Assembly (NCBI GenBank): GCA_965230245.1
Contig: OZ246000.1
Span: 372,001 to 436,000 of the forward strand
DNA from: JAGNKE01 sp965230245
GTDB taxonomy: Bacteria; Pseudomonadota; Alphaproteobacteria; Micavibrionales; Micavibrionaceae
Direction of reading: 5' to 3'
Length of the DNA: 64,000 bases
The notes under the pieces are model-generated. The model searched no databases. It had not been told where the DNA came from and saw only the letters and a program-made list of their open reading frames with translations. This document shows, in pieces, positions 24,364 to 33,761 of the stretch (positions within the stretch are counted from its first letter, which is position 1; each line of letters begins with the position of its first letter). A program made the position numbers and the translations under genes.

Positions 24364-25599
24364 CTAATATGTATAGCCTAATGTAAACCTTACGCGATTG
24401 TTGTCGTAATCCCGAGCACTGTCATCAAAAACGCGATCAAAATAATCATAGCGCAAACCCGTATTCAAATTCTGGTTGGGCCAATATTGAACCCCGAGGC
24501 CCAAACGATAGATCTGGTTGTCGTTATCACTTTGATCTTCATCTTCATAGGTATCGTCGGTAAACCCTAAACGCCCGTTCAGCATCACATTTTCGCGTAA
24601 ATAATGATGGATCTCGGCATTGGCCACAGTTCTGACAACCGTCGATGCCTCCTCCTGAATGGTCTCCTCCAAAGTGCGCTCAACGTCAAATTCCACAGAA
24701 GTAAGTGGCGTCACATTCCAGAGAACACTCGCCCCGAAATTGGCCGCACTCACATCATCAAAATTACTCTCGTAATTCTGCATCAAGTAGCCGGCAAAAA
24801 TATCACTGCGAATTTTGCCTGTAATATCGGTGGTAAACCCGACCCGTAAATCGTAACCGTCGGAATTCCGACGCGTTGCGCTCGTCACATCGTATCGGCG
24901 CTTGTTGTACCCTGCTTGCGTGTAGACTTCGAAATTGTCGCTCAGCCCGTAACCCAGCCTAACCGAATAATCCTGCTGCGCGCGGTTACGAATACTGTTA
25001 TCAATTTGCACACCGTCCCGCTCATTATCATCGTAATCAAAATCACGATATTCAGCGGTCGTGTAAAGACGCAAAACACTCAAATCACGCGTAAAGCCGA
25101 CAAAAACACTCTTCAGGACATATTCCGTCGGCTCGTCCCCGTTCTGATCATCAATCGCATCACGTTCCTGATGTCTCTTGTCATATTGAAGCTTCGTTGT
25201 AAAAAAAGTGCCGTAATCGACATCATAGCGGCCAGACACATAAAAAGAAAAATCATCATAATCCTCGGAATCAAACTCGGAATATCGCCCGAAATCGGCA
25301 TTCACACCAACCCCCAGACTATGTAAATCCCAATCGGACTGAACCGTTAGAGACGGACGAACGGATGTAATCTGATCACTTTCTGCCTCCGGCTCACGGA
25401 AAATATTATCATCATATTCCTGCATTAAGGAAATCGAAGGGCGAACAATAAAAGTGCTCAAACGCGCCCCCAGCGATTGATAATACGGACTGCGCTGTGC
25501 CTTGATGTTACGGATTTCGGACTTCACAGGAGCATTTGCAAGAACGGGCATGGAACTTGCAAAACAAACGAGCATTGTTAGCAGGGGTAGTTTTTTCAT
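24364..25599 (-). CDS. Outer-membrane beta-barrel protein of exopolysaccharide cluster (BBP2-type)
   Basis: A 411-residue protein. The ATG at 25599 is chosen because AAAAGG lies just upstream; an in-frame TTG at 25617 is less likely. A signal peptide (KKLPLLTMLVCFASSMPVLA) is followed by a long series of alternating amphipathic strands rich in Asp and Tyr, ending VRFTLGYTY with a C-terminal aromatic. An early strand RPSISLMQEYDDNIFRE is typical of the putative beta-barrel porin 2 family, which accompanies polysaccharide export loci. It is divergent from the co-polymerase gene 295 bp away. A role in polysaccharide passage through the outer membrane is an inference from location. Confidence 0.82.
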   Translation of the reverse strand: MKKLPLLTMLVCFASSMPVLANAPVKSEIRNIKAQRSPYYQSLGARLSTFIVRPSISLMQEYDDNIFREPEAESDQITSVRPSLTVQSDWDLHSLGVGVNADFGRYSEFDSEDYDDFSFYVSGRYDVDYGTFFTTKLQYDKRHQERDAIDDQNGDEPTEYVLKSVFVGFTRDLSVLRLYTTAEYRDFDYDDNERDGVQIDNSIRNRAQQDYSVRLGYGLSDNFEVYTQAGYNKRRYDVTSATRRNSDGYDLRVGFTTDITGKIRSDIFAGYLMQNYESNFDDVSAANFGASVLWNVTPLTSVEFDVERTLEETIQEEASTVVRTVANAEIHHYLRENVMLNGRLGFTDDTYEDEDQSDNDNQIYRLGLGVQYWPNQNLNTGLRYDYFDRVFDDSARDYDNNRVRFTLGYTY

Positions 25600-25893
25600 T
25601 GAACCTTTTCGCTGCAAAAAAGAAGCCGGACGCGTAACACAGGGAACACAGCAAGAATGATGCCAATCAACTTAAACAATGCGCTCGAATCTGTCCACAG
25701 GTATAACCCCTGTAAGAGCAATGTTTGTGACATAATATCCTCACAGTTTAAAAATTGTCGCAAACCGATAATTTGCTTGCCCGATGAAAGACACGATGTA
25801 TGATAACCTCAAAATATTTACTGGCAGTCGTGCTGCTGCAAACCACATATTTTATAAACACAACAATCAAAAATAAGTTCGGGACGTAAAGCG
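25600..25893. promoter_or_regulatory. Divergent control region of the exopolysaccharide cluster
   Basis: A 294-bp region between the barrel gene (minus) and the co-polymerase gene (plus). A sigma-54-like element lies at 25821-25840. The rest is AT-rich with several short direct and inverted words but no clear long palindrome. No RNA gene or small frame with a ribosome site is seen. Confidence 0.45.
25821..25840 (+). promoter_or_regulatory. Sigma-54-like promoter element upstream of the Wzc-like gene
   Basis: TGGCAG, five bases, CTGC: the GG and GC dinucleotides have the required ten-base spacing, and two of ten consensus bases differ. It would start transcription near 25848, about 46 bp before the ATG at 25894. 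It is weaker than the sites at 13518 and 29349. Confidence 0.35.
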
Positions 25894-27960
25894 ATGGATC
25901 GAAGAAAAAATGACCGCCGTACGGATTCCACAGATATATACGTGCCGGATATTCGCGAGATTCTGGAAATACTATACAAACGACGCTGGCTAATTATTGT
26001 GCTGGTTGCCTTACCGATGCTCGCAGGTATGTTTTATGTAAAAAATAAGCCTGATATATACCGCGCCACGTCCTCTGTGTTGTTGGAAACACACGAGATT
26101 AATTTGGCAAATTTCCGTGATCTGACATCAGGCATGAAATACGACAGCCTAACCGTCCCAACACAGGTGCAGGTCATATTGTCTCCTGATATGGTCCGCA
26201 AAACTATTGATTATCTTGGACTGATTAAGGACGAAAACGGCAAAATCGTCCAGACAAGGGGCGGAACACGCTCCAATGGCAGAAGCGTAGCAAAAGAAAC
26301 GGATGACAAAAAAAAGTTTGAAATCTTCAAACACGTTAGTGAAAACCTCAGTGCCAAACAAAAAGACGCATCGCGCGTAGTTGAAATTTCATTCAGATCG
26401 GAAAACCCTTTTTTAGCGGCCGCTATTGTAAACACGCATGCACAATTATACGTCCGATCCCGCGAAGACCAAAAGAAACAACTGGCCGAAAAACTGGACA
26501 ACTGGATTTCCACCGAAATTATAAAATTAAAAGGCGAAAGCCTTGCAAAATCCCGAAAGGTACAGGAATTCCGATCTGCAAACGGTATGATACAGGGCAA
26601 AAATTCAAGAGAACTGATCTACCAGCAAATCTCAAGCACCGCGACGGAAATAGACAGGATTGAAACTCAGGAAGTCGACCTGAAAGCGCGTATTGAGGTT
26701 CTGAAAACCAGCAACCCGCATACCATAACGGATGTCGTCGGCTCAAGACTGATACAAGACCTGAAATCAAGAGCCAGTCAGGCCGCTCAACGCCTGCAGG
26801 CTCTACGGGCGGAACACGGTGCAAATCACCCCAGTGTCATGTCCACAAAAAAAGAACTTGAACAAATCAATCGCGACATCAACCGCGAAATCGAAAACAT
26901 CAAAACATCCATCCAGAATGAACTGGACACGGTTCAAAAACAGAAAACATTGCTGAACGAAAAACTGGATGACTTGCAAGCTGCAGCAGAATCATTTCAG
27001 GAAAAACAAATCACACTTCAAACCTTACAGGTTGAGGAAAAAGCCAGCAGCAAATTATTGGATAATTTCCTCGCACGCTCCGAAGAGATTAAATCACAAA
27101 TCGATTTTACCCGCCCTGACGTATCAATCGTATCAATGGCACAAGTGCCGGGTGAACCCTCGGGATCCAAAAAACTGATCACGATGATCATCGTTACGGC
27201 CTTCTCCTCCGTATTCGCCCTGGGCGTTGTTTTCCTGCTTGAAATCGGCAACAAGGGGATCGAGAAAAAAGACGAGGTCAAAAAACTGACGGGCTTTTCC
27301 TTACTCGGCTCGCTGCCGTTTGAAAAACTTCCGATCACGAATGTGCTGAAAAAACAACGCTCGCTCTATCTGGAAGAAATAAAAAGGATTTATATCCACC
27401 TCGACTCTCTTGATGAGCATAAAACAATCCTGATCACCTCACCACACACCGGCGAAGGAAAAACAACCATAGCGTCCTCTCTGGCATATTATATGACCAA
27501 CCTTGGCAAGAAAGTCTTGTTGGTCGATGCGGACACGATCAGCCCATCAGTCGCGGGTGTAACGGTCGTTGACTCAACCCCCGGCCTGTTTGAATTACTG
27601 GCAGGTAAAAACGATATTGAAGAGGTCATAAAAACAGATCAGAAAGGTCTCCACGTTTTGCCTGCTGGTGAACCGGATGAAACAATGTCTGATCTTCTGC
27701 TCAATGAAAAATTAAAAGACATAGTTGACGCTCTCGCCAAACACTTCGACTACATCATCATTGATAGCGCTCCGGTGATGAAAGTTTCGGACGGCGAGAT
27801 GCTGGCCAAAATCACCGACCAGGTAATCGTCGTCGTCGAATGGCTAAAAACCCCTAAAGACGACTTTGTCAAAACTGCTAATGTTTTAAGATACTTGGCA
27901 AGGCACACGCCGAACGTTATCCTGAACAAAATCAGGTCAGCCGAAATTAATAACTCTTAA
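25894..27960 (+). CDS. Polysaccharide co-polymerase with BY-kinase domain (Wzc/ExoP-like)
   Basis: A 688-residue inner-membrane protein that controls chain length and export of exopolysaccharide. The Wzz domain starts with DIREILEILYKRRWLIIVLV (TM1 about 36-56). A long periplasmic coiled coil (about 190-420) and TM2 (about 430-452) follow. The C-terminal ATPase has Walker A SPHTGEGKTT, Walker A' KKVLLVDADT and Walker B YIIIDSAPV. The usual tyrosine cluster at the very C-terminus is absent (it ends NKIRSAEINNS), so autophosphorylation may be altered. It is the first gene of a plus-strand run with the Wza-like, Wzz-like and initiating transferase genes. Confidence 0.92.
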   Translation: MDRRKNDRRTDSTDIYVPDIREILEILYKRRWLIIVLVALPMLAGMFYVKNKPDIYRATSSVLLETHEINLANFRDLTSGMKYDSLTVPTQVQVILSPDMVRKTIDYLGLIKDENGKIVQTRGGTRSNGRSVAKETDDKKKFEIFKHVSENLSAKQKDASRVVEISFRSENPFLAAAIVNTHAQLYVRSREDQKKQLAEKLDNWISTEIIKLKGESLAKSRKVQEFRSANGMIQGKNSRELIYQQISSTATEIDRIETQEVDLKARIEVLKTSNPHTITDVVGSRLIQDLKSRASQAAQRLQALRAEHGANHPSVMSTKKELEQINRDINREIENIKTSIQNELDTVQKQKTLLNEKLDDLQAAAESFQEKQITLQTLQVEEKASSKLLDNFLARSEEIKSQIDFTRPDVSIVSMAQVPGEPSGSKKLITMIIVTAFSSVFALGVVFLLEIGNKGIEKKDEVKKLTGFSLLGSLPFEKLPITNVLKKQRSLYLEEIKRIYIHLDSLDEHKTILITSPHTGEGKTTIASSLAYYMTNLGKKVLLVDADTISPSVAGVTVVDSTPGLFELLAGKNDIEEVIKTDQKGLHVLPAGEPDETMSDLLLNEKLKDIVDALAKHFDYIIIDSAPVMKVSDGEMLAKITDQVIVVVEWLKTPKDDFVKTANVLRYLARHTPNVILNKIRSAEINNS

Positions 27961-28022
27961 AATAAACGAATTACTGTATTATTTCTGCGTTCTTATTTTT
28001 GATAACACCGTCAGAGGAAATC

Positions 28023-28676
28023 ATGACGTTCAAACGATCACTGCAAATTTTTTCCATATTTATCCTTTTTCTCGGCTTAACAACGCCGCTGATCTCAGCG
28101 CAGGCAAAAGACGGCCTTATGGAGAAAATTCAAAAAACCATATCGGCCTCTGAAACAGACAATGTAATTTCTGCGGAAGATTTGCAGAAAATCCATCCCG
28201 CATCCGGCGATATGAAACAATACGAACTTTCGGTTTCCGATACCTTGCGCATCACAGTATTCGGCGTCGAAGACCTGACCAACAAATACGGCGTGGATCA
28301 TAACGGAAACATCACCATGCCGCTTGTGGGGCAATTGAAAGCGGAAGGGAAAAAAACAACCGAGCTTGAAAAAGAAATTACCCGGAAATTGATTGAAGGT
28401 GGCTTCTATAACAGCCCAAACGTCACAGTCGAAATCATAGGCCTCGCGCCGTTTTACATCCTTGGGGAGATCAAAGGCCCTGGCCGTTATGAATACGTAC
28501 CCGGCCTCGATATCTTCAAGGCGATCGCAATCGCCGGAGGATATACTCCGCGCGCCGCCAAAAACAAGATCTATATAATTAGGATCATAAACGGCGAAAA
28601 GACCGAGATAAAAGCCACAGAAGATACCATCGTTTTGCCCGGAGATTCGATAAAAGTTAAACAACGCTTTTTTTAA
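28023..28676 (+). CDS. Polysaccharide export protein (Wza-like, short form)
   Basis: A 217-residue periplasmic/outer-membrane export protein. The ATG at 28023 is chosen because AGAGGA precedes it; an in-frame upstream start at 27999 lacks a site. A signal peptide (about 1-28, ending SAQA) has no lipobox cysteine. The poly-export domain is seen in YELSVSDTLRITVFG and ITMPLVGQLKAEG. One SLBB repeat contains FYILGEIKGPGRYEYVPGL, which is the family signature. The protein lacks the C-terminal amphipathic helix of E. coli Wza, so the neighbouring barrel protein may supply the outer-membrane pore. It lies 62 bp after the co-polymerase gene. Confidence 0.92.
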   Translation: MTFKRSLQIFSIFILFLGLTTPLISAQAKDGLMEKIQKTISASETDNVISAEDLQKIHPASGDMKQYELSVSDTLRITVFGVEDLTNKYGVDHNGNITMPLVGQLKAEGKKTTELEKEITRKLIEGGFYNSPNVTVEIIGLAPFYILGEIKGPGRYEYVPGLDIFKAIAIAGGYTPRAAKNKIYIIRIINGEKTEIKATEDTIVLPGDSIKVKQRFF

Positions 28677-28705
28677 AATAGCAAAACTCGAGTACCTAAA
28701 ATGCA

Positions 28706-29416
28706 ATGAATACGCGGGATGACCTTCAACAAAAGAAATCCGCTAAAACGCTCAGGGTAGCGGATAAACTCAGGCTCAGAAAAAACCTGATCCTAGGTGT
28801 GTGTTGCCTGACCCTTATACTTGGCGCAACATATATCTCGTTTCAAACCGTCCAATATACCGCGACCGCCACACTTCAAATTCCAGAAAGCGAAAAAACA
28901 ACGACGGACAGCGTTCTCGAAGCGCTACGCTCAGAAGATGTTTTGATCCCTGTTATTGAAAAGCAAAACCTTGAACATCGTGCTCACTTCAATACAAGCC
29001 TTCACCCGGATGAGACGCTTTACACCGAGATCAAAAATAAAATCATAAAAAAATACAAAATAGGAAAACAACCGCGGAACTTACGCGAAAAGATTCTGTT
29101 TGAATTACAGGACAATGTTTCGGTAAAAACATCCAACAACACAAATGGTAATATTATGCGTATCTCCTACACCAATCCGTGGCCGGACATGTCTGCGCAA
29201 ATCGCGAACGGTATCGCTCGGGAATACCTTAGTCTTTACTTTAATACAAAGGGGAAAAATCTTCTGGAGGAGGCAAAATTTCCTGCCGTTCATACCGCCC
29301 CGAATATCACAATTTCAATGTTTGTCTTTGGAGTCATAGGCTTAATCCTTGGCACTTGTCTTGCATTATCCTTACCAACTCCGAACACGAAAAAGGGAAG
29401 CGTCTATGTACGGTAA
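28706..29416 (+). CDS. Small Wzz-type chain-length protein without kinase
   Basis: A 236-residue protein with two membrane helices (about 28-48 and 203-225) that bracket a periplasmic domain containing YTATATLQIPES and NIMRISYTNPWPDMSAQIAN, typical of the Wzz family. It has no ATPase domain. Together with the Wzc-like protein the cluster thus has two co-polymerases. Its end overlaps the start of the initiating transferase by 11 bp, and a consensus sigma-54 site lies inside its last 70 bp. The ATG has no strong ribosome site. Confidence 0.82.
   Translation: MNTRDDLQQKKSAKTLRVADKLRLRKNLILGVCCLTLILGATYISFQTVQYTATATLQIPESEKTTTDSVLEALRSEDVLIPVIEKQNLEHRAHFNTSLHPDETLYTEIKNKIIKKYKIGKQPRNLREKILFELQDNVSVKTSNNTNGNIMRISYTNPWPDMSAQIANGIAREYLSLYFNTKGKNLLEEAKFPAVHTAPNITISMFVFGVIGLILGTCLALSLPTPNTKKGSVYVR
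29349..29365 (+). promoter_or_regulatory. Sigma-54 consensus site inside the Wzz-like gene, before the initiating transferase
   Basis: TTGGCAC, five bases, TTGCA: all specified bases of YTGGCAC-N5-TTGCW match. The predicted start is near 29376, 30 bp before the ATG at 29406. The bases also encode GTCLA in the Wzz-like protein, so coding constraint might explain the match. About 0.03 such matches would be expected by chance in a window this size. Confidence 0.5.
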
Positions 29417-30920
29417 CTTGATCTATTCTGATTACACATCAGAAATGGAAGCGAGACGACGACCGCTCGTAAGACAAACAGTCAGTACAATGTTACTGCT
29501 CGGCGATTTGGCAGCCATTAGCGGCGGTTTTATCCTCGCTTTGCTTTTGTCACCGATCATCAAAAACACATTTTTCTCCTCTGACATTGTAATGTCCATT
29601 ACAGACTACGCCAAAATTCAGGACATCTTTTTTGTCTGGATGTGCCCCTTTGTTGTTTTGCTCTTTTTTATAAAGGGCCATTATACGCAGCGTATACCTT
29701 GGTGGACACAGGTTTTGAACGTTCTGGTCTTTTCCGTGTTTGCCCTTTTGATTGACGGTTTTATACGCATAGCGATCCACGCGGAATTCTCCAGAATTCT
29801 AATTTTCCTAAGCTGGTTTTTCTCGGCTTTCCTGATCCTTGGAACGCGGCAAATTGTATACAAACTCGCCAAAGACAAAGGCCTATGGGACATCCCAACT
29901 GTCGTAATCGGTGACGTCCAAACCGTCGTAGATACACTTTATGCTTTCGCAAATGATGACTTCACAGGCTACCGCGTTCATACGGTCTTCTTGCGCGATC
30001 AGGATACAACAAAATTCAAACCTGAAGAATTGCCGGGAAAATATCAAAACGTCCGTGTGATCAAAAACATCATGAATTACGAGCAGTACATGGAAAAGAA
30101 TATGGACCACTTCTATGTCATCGCTCTTGAAACATACCGCGGCGAAGAACGCGACCGGCTGATCAACACACTTAAAAGGTTGAAATCGCTTTACGCCATC
30201 ATCCCGCCGATTTCCCGTATGTCCCTATATGAAATGGAACCGCGCTATTTCTTCGGCCACGACATCATGCTGCTGCACGCGAAACAAACAATCTTCTCTC
30301 CTCTGGGCAGTTTCCTGAAACGCGCAATGGATATCGCCGTATCGGCCACCGCTCTCCTCTTACTGTCCCCAATCCTGATTGGCACGATGATCATGCTGAA
30401 ACTCGAAGGCCAAGGCGGAAGCTTGTTTTATGGCGGCTATCGCATAGGCCGAAAAGGCCAACGCTTTGCCTGCTGGAAATTCCGCTCCATGGAGCCGGAT
30501 TCCGATCATTTGCTCGATGAGCTTCTCGAAAAAGATCCTGAAGCGCGCGAAGAATGGGAAAAATACCGCAAGCTTAAAAAAGACCCCCGCGTCACAACCA
30601 AGACCGCGCGCATCATCAGAAAAACAAGCATCGACGAACTCCCGCAGCTCTGGAATGTTCTGGTCGGCGACATGAGCCTTGTCGGCCCGCGCCCGATCCT
30701 TGATAAGGAAATCGGGTATTTCGGTGACTCCCTGAACGAATATCTCGAAGTCAGACCCGGCATCACTGGCTTATGGCAGGTCAGTGGCAGAAACGAAACA
30801 ACTTTCGAGCGCCGCGTCTACTGGGACAGCTGGTATGTCAGAAACTGGTCTGTCTGGGGCGATATCGTGATTATGATCAAAACCCTGAAAGTCGTCGCCT
30901 GCGGCCACGGCGCGTACTAG
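29406..30920 (+). CDS. Undecaprenyl-phosphate sugar-1-phosphate transferase (WbaP/WcaJ-like)
   Basis: A 504-residue initiating enzyme that transfers a sugar phosphate to the lipid carrier. Four N-terminal helices (about 28-140) and a CoA-binding-like middle domain lead to the catalytic domain: RAMDIAVSATALLLLSP (re-entrant helix), FYGGYRIGRKGQRFACWKFRSM, TSIDELPQLWNVL, GDMSLVGPRP and RPGITGLWQVSGRN. The ATG at 29406 is chosen because GGGAAG precedes it; it overlaps the previous gene by 11 bp. A rho-independent terminator follows, so this is the last gene of the plus-strand operon. Confidence 0.95.
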   Translation: MYGNLIYSDYTSEMEARRRPLVRQTVSTMLLLGDLAAISGGFILALLLSPIIKNTFFSSDIVMSITDYAKIQDIFFVWMCPFVVLLFFIKGHYTQRIPWWTQVLNVLVFSVFALLIDGFIRIAIHAEFSRILIFLSWFFSAFLILGTRQIVYKLAKDKGLWDIPTVVIGDVQTVVDTLYAFANDDFTGYRVHTVFLRDQDTTKFKPEELPGKYQNVRVIKNIMNYEQYMEKNMDHFYVIALETYRGEERDRLINTLKRLKSLYAIIPPISRMSLYEMEPRYFFGHDIMLLHAKQTIFSPLGSFLKRAMDIAVSATALLLLSPILIGTMIMLKLEGQGGSLFYGGYRIGRKGQRFACWKFRSMEPDSDHLLDELLEKDPEAREEWEKYRKLKKDPRVTTKTARIIRKTSIDELPQLWNVLVGDMSLVGPRPILDKEIGYFGDSLNEYLEVRPGITGLWQVSGRNETTFERRVYWDSWYVRNWSVWGDIVIMIKTLKVVACGHGAY

Positions 30921-30950
30921 GCTCAAGGCCTTGTAAACCGGACAAAATTT

Positions 30951-30976
30951 AAGGGGCATTACAGCCCCCCTTTTTC
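30951..30976 (+). terminator. Rho-independent terminator after the WbaP-like gene
   Basis: GGGGC (30953-30957), loop ATTACA, GCCCC, then CC and five T. The stem is short but all G-C. It ends the operon that starts at 25894. Confidence 0.8.
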
Positions 30977-30998
30977 TTGCCTCGGTCACTCTTAAAAA

Positions 30999-31460
30999 TT
31001 AGCCTCCCGCCAAGTGCTTCTTCTTGTTTTCCTCCGCTTCGGGCAAACGCCCCCACGGCAAAACCTCGACATTCTCACGGATAACTTTAGCTGGATTGCC
31101 GGCAACGATACAGCCCGACGGCACATCCTTTGTCACGACACTCCCCGATCCGACGATACACCCGTCACCAATCGTAATACCGGGCAGAATAATGCTCCGC
31201 GCCCCGATAAAACAATTCTCGCCAATGCGCGTATCCAGATAAAGTCCACGCGTCATGTCATGGCTCAAAATCGCCACATCAAACGCGATATAGCTCCGCG
31301 CGCCAACATGCACCCCCTTCGGATTCGTCCGATCAAACTTCACGGAAAGTGAAAAACTACAGGTCGGATGCAAATCCATGCCCCATATTTTCGTGTAAAC
31401 AAACCGCTTGTAATTTACAAGCAGCTTACGGACTTTCAAAAATTTATTCAGACTTGCCAC
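30999..31460 (-). CDS. Hexapeptide-repeat acyltransferase (WcaF-like)
   Basis: A 153-residue left-handed beta-helix acetyltransferase. Hexapeptide turns are visible in VHVGARSYIAFDVAI, IGENCFIGARSIILPG and ITIGDGCIVGSGSVVTKDVP, with the family end GCIVAGNPAKVIRE. A GTG start at 31460 is supported by GGAGGAG upstream. It probably O-acetylates a sugar of the exopolysaccharide. It follows the triple-fusion glycosyltransferase gene by 27 bp on the same strand, so the two form an operon. Confidence 0.9.
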   Translation of the reverse strand: MASLNKFLKVRKLLVNYKRFVYTKIWGMDLHPTCSFSLSVKFDRTNPKGVHVGARSYIAFDVAILSHDMTRGLYLDTRIGENCFIGARSIILPGITIGDGCIVGSGSVVTKDVPSGCIVAGNPAKVIRENVEVLPWGRLPEAEENKKKHLAGG

Positions 31461-31487
31461 AGTACCTACTCCTCCGCCTTGTCTTAA

Positions 31488-33761
31488 TTAAGCGGCCATT
31501 TTCTTATCGCCGTTATCATCATCGGATGATGTCACTTTTACAGGCTCGTCTTGACCGTTCAAAAAACGCTTAATCGCTTTGACGAATTGTTTCGGATCAA
31601 TATTCACCGTTCGGCGCGGACGGCTCCTCGCCTCCTCTATCGCACGCTCCAGATCATGCTCATCCTTCGCAACAGAAATCAAATCCATATCCTCGAACGC
31701 CTTCGTGATATCCTTTTGGTGATCGTCATAATGCTCGTTAAATGCCGGTGAACGGGCCATCGCAACAACGTATGCTCCGGCTTTTAATGATCCGAGAATT
31801 GACCCCGACCCGCCATGACAGATCACAAGATCAGCAGCCTCCATCTTGGCATTCAACTCCTCGTAGGGGCAGCTTTCAAACGCCTCAATCGCCTCGTACT
31901 TCACCTCGCTTTTACCGACTTGCGCGGACACGGGACCTTCAATCTTTCCATCTTCAACCAGCCCCTCAACGCCCTGCACCATACGGTCAAAAGGCATAAT
32001 CGTCCCGACGGTCACAACCGCGCCGGTACGGTCATGTGTGCCGTCCCAATCATCAACCATCAACGGTGAACAATATTCCGCATTCGCAAGCTTGCCTTCC
32101 ATACTCGGCCACTGGACAATGCATTTGCCCGCAAAACGTGCCGCCAGTTTCCCGAACAGAGACACCTCCGTAACGCGCGCAATCGATTCAATATAAACGA
32201 TCTTCTTTCGGAACACCCATCCCCAGAACAACGTAAAAAACGCCGCCCCAGCCCCCGTGCTGACAATCACATCAGGACGCTCCTTAAAGAAATGCTTGGT
32301 CGAAACAAAAAAGTTTTTGATTCCGCTCACGGCAAACGGAATAAATCCTTCGGTCTTGCGCTGCCCGAATGCAAAATGCGGTACGTAAACTGCACGATGA
32401 TCCTTGAGCAGACTTTCCCCCAGCGAGGTTTTCTCCGTCATGAAATAGTAATTCGGGTAATCTTTCCAGAGCGGCTCTAGTTGCAAAAGCTGCCTCAAAT
32501 GCCCGCCGCCGGACGCCGCAAAACAAATCTTTTCCGAATGGCTGTATTCAACCTCGCCTGTCTTGCCTATCGCGTATTCCAACCCGTCTTTATATGTTTG
32601 TAAAATGGCATCGCGCTTGAAAATATCCAGGGTTCCGTCATCCTGCATCTTTGCGATATTGCCCTTATATTCTTCCTCATGATCCAGAATATGCGCAATC
32701 CCCGCGGCAATATCGGCATTATCATGCACATCACACGCATAACCGATCAAACTCTCGTCAAAATAACCGCTGATAGCCTGTTTCTTGTTAAACAGAACTG
32801 GCAAACCAGAAAACAACGCTTCCGCAAACACAAGCCCGAATGTCTCGGCTTTAGACGGCAGGACAAACCCCGCATACGCGCCCATAACTTTTTGCACATC
32901 CCCGTTCGGGACAGAGCCGCACAACCGAATATGCTTCTCGACCTTGTTTTCCTCGATCAGCGCCTGCACCTTCATAAAGTTTTTAGGTGACCCGCGCCCG
33001 TAAACATCAATCCTTAAATCCGGCCGCGTAGCGGAAAGAATTTTCACCGCCTCAATCATCCCCTCGATATTCTTTCGCCCGTAAGTATCAAGATGAAAAA
33101 TACTTAAAAGCTTGTCCTGCCCGACCGCATCGCTTTTTGCAAAACTGTCAAACCCCGGAACCACGGGCAAATTCCGGCACTTCATTTTGCTAAGCCCCAA
33201 CTGCTCCTCAAACGGTGCAATCGCCCATGGCGCATACGGAAAAAACAAAACGGATTCCCGCGCAATCTGCATGTACTTGTCCTTTAGGCTCCTCTTGTGT
33301 TTAAGAAGCTTCGTATCCGTATCACCCTGAATATCGCACACAAGCGGACATCCGAACACCTGCGCCAGATCATGCCCGACAACGCCCTCTACCGTAATCT
33401 TGTGCGCTTGAATAACATCCGGAACGATACCCCGCGCATTCAAATCATTCAAAATCCATTGCCCCACGGCCTTCAAACGCCGCCCCCAGAAAAATCCCTT
33501 CGGCAACGCTCCGTAAGACACGGCAATTTTATCCTCTCCAAACTCCACGGCGGCAAGCCCGTCCCACTGGCTAACTCGGTTGAGCGAGTAAACAACATGC
33601 CTGTACTCGGGCGTGCCTTCGACAAGTCTCGAAATCGCCTTCGTTTTATTGGGATCTAAAATGTCTGGATAATCATTACTGATGTGAACGATCACAGGCT
33701 TTCCCTTGGTACGGGACTTGCCTTGTGATGTGGCCTGAGAGGAAGAAGATACTTTAGTCAT
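31488..33761 (-). CDS. Triple-fusion glycosyltransferase: GT4 + Alg14-like + Alg13-like
   Basis: A 757-residue protein. The N-terminal part (about 20-395) is a GT4 enzyme (IVHISNDYPD, FHLDTYGRKNIEGMIEA, VYGRGSP, and the donor-binding E-x7-E in KAETFGLVFAEAL). The middle part (about 408-560) matches Alg14/PssD (ICFAASGGGHLRQLLQLE, DVIVSTGAGAA, YIESIARVTEVS). The last part (about 570-735) matches Alg13/PssE, a GT28 C-terminal domain (GAVVTVGTIMPFDRMV, ADLVICHGGSGSILGSLKAG). Alg14/Alg13 are normally two separate proteins that work as a pair, and adding a GT4 enzyme to the same chain is unusual. It probably adds two sugars in sequence. No export signal; ordinary codon use throughout. Confidence 0.88.
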   Translation of the reverse strand: MTKVSSSSQATSQGKSRTKGKPVIVHISNDYPDILDPNKTKAISRLVEGTPEYRHVVYSLNRVSQWDGLAAVEFGEDKIAVSYGALPKGFFWGRRLKAVGQWILNDLNARGIVPDVIQAHKITVEGVVGHDLAQVFGCPLVCDIQGDTDTKLLKHKRSLKDKYMQIARESVLFFPYAPWAIAPFEEQLGLSKMKCRNLPVVPGFDSFAKSDAVGQDKLLSIFHLDTYGRKNIEGMIEAVKILSATRPDLRIDVYGRGSPKNFMKVQALIEENKVEKHIRLCGSVPNGDVQKVMGAYAGFVLPSKAETFGLVFAEALFSGLPVLFNKKQAISGYFDESLIGYACDVHDNADIAAGIAHILDHEEEYKGNIAKMQDDGTLDIFKRDAILQTYKDGLEYAIGKTGEVEYSHSEKICFAASGGGHLRQLLQLEPLWKDYPNYYFMTEKTSLGESLLKDHRAVYVPHFAFGQRKTEGFIPFAVSGIKNFFVSTKHFFKERPDVIVSTGAGAAFFTLFWGWVFRKKIVYIESIARVTEVSLFGKLAARFAGKCIVQWPSMEGKLANAEYCSPLMVDDWDGTHDRTGAVVTVGTIMPFDRMVQGVEGLVEDGKIEGPVSAQVGKSEVKYEAIEAFESCPYEELNAKMEAADLVICHGGSGSILGSLKAGAYVVAMARSPAFNEHYDDHQKDITKAFEDMDLISVAKDEHDLERAIEEARSRPRRTVNIDPKQFVKAIKRFLNGQDEPVKVTSSDDDNGDKKMAA

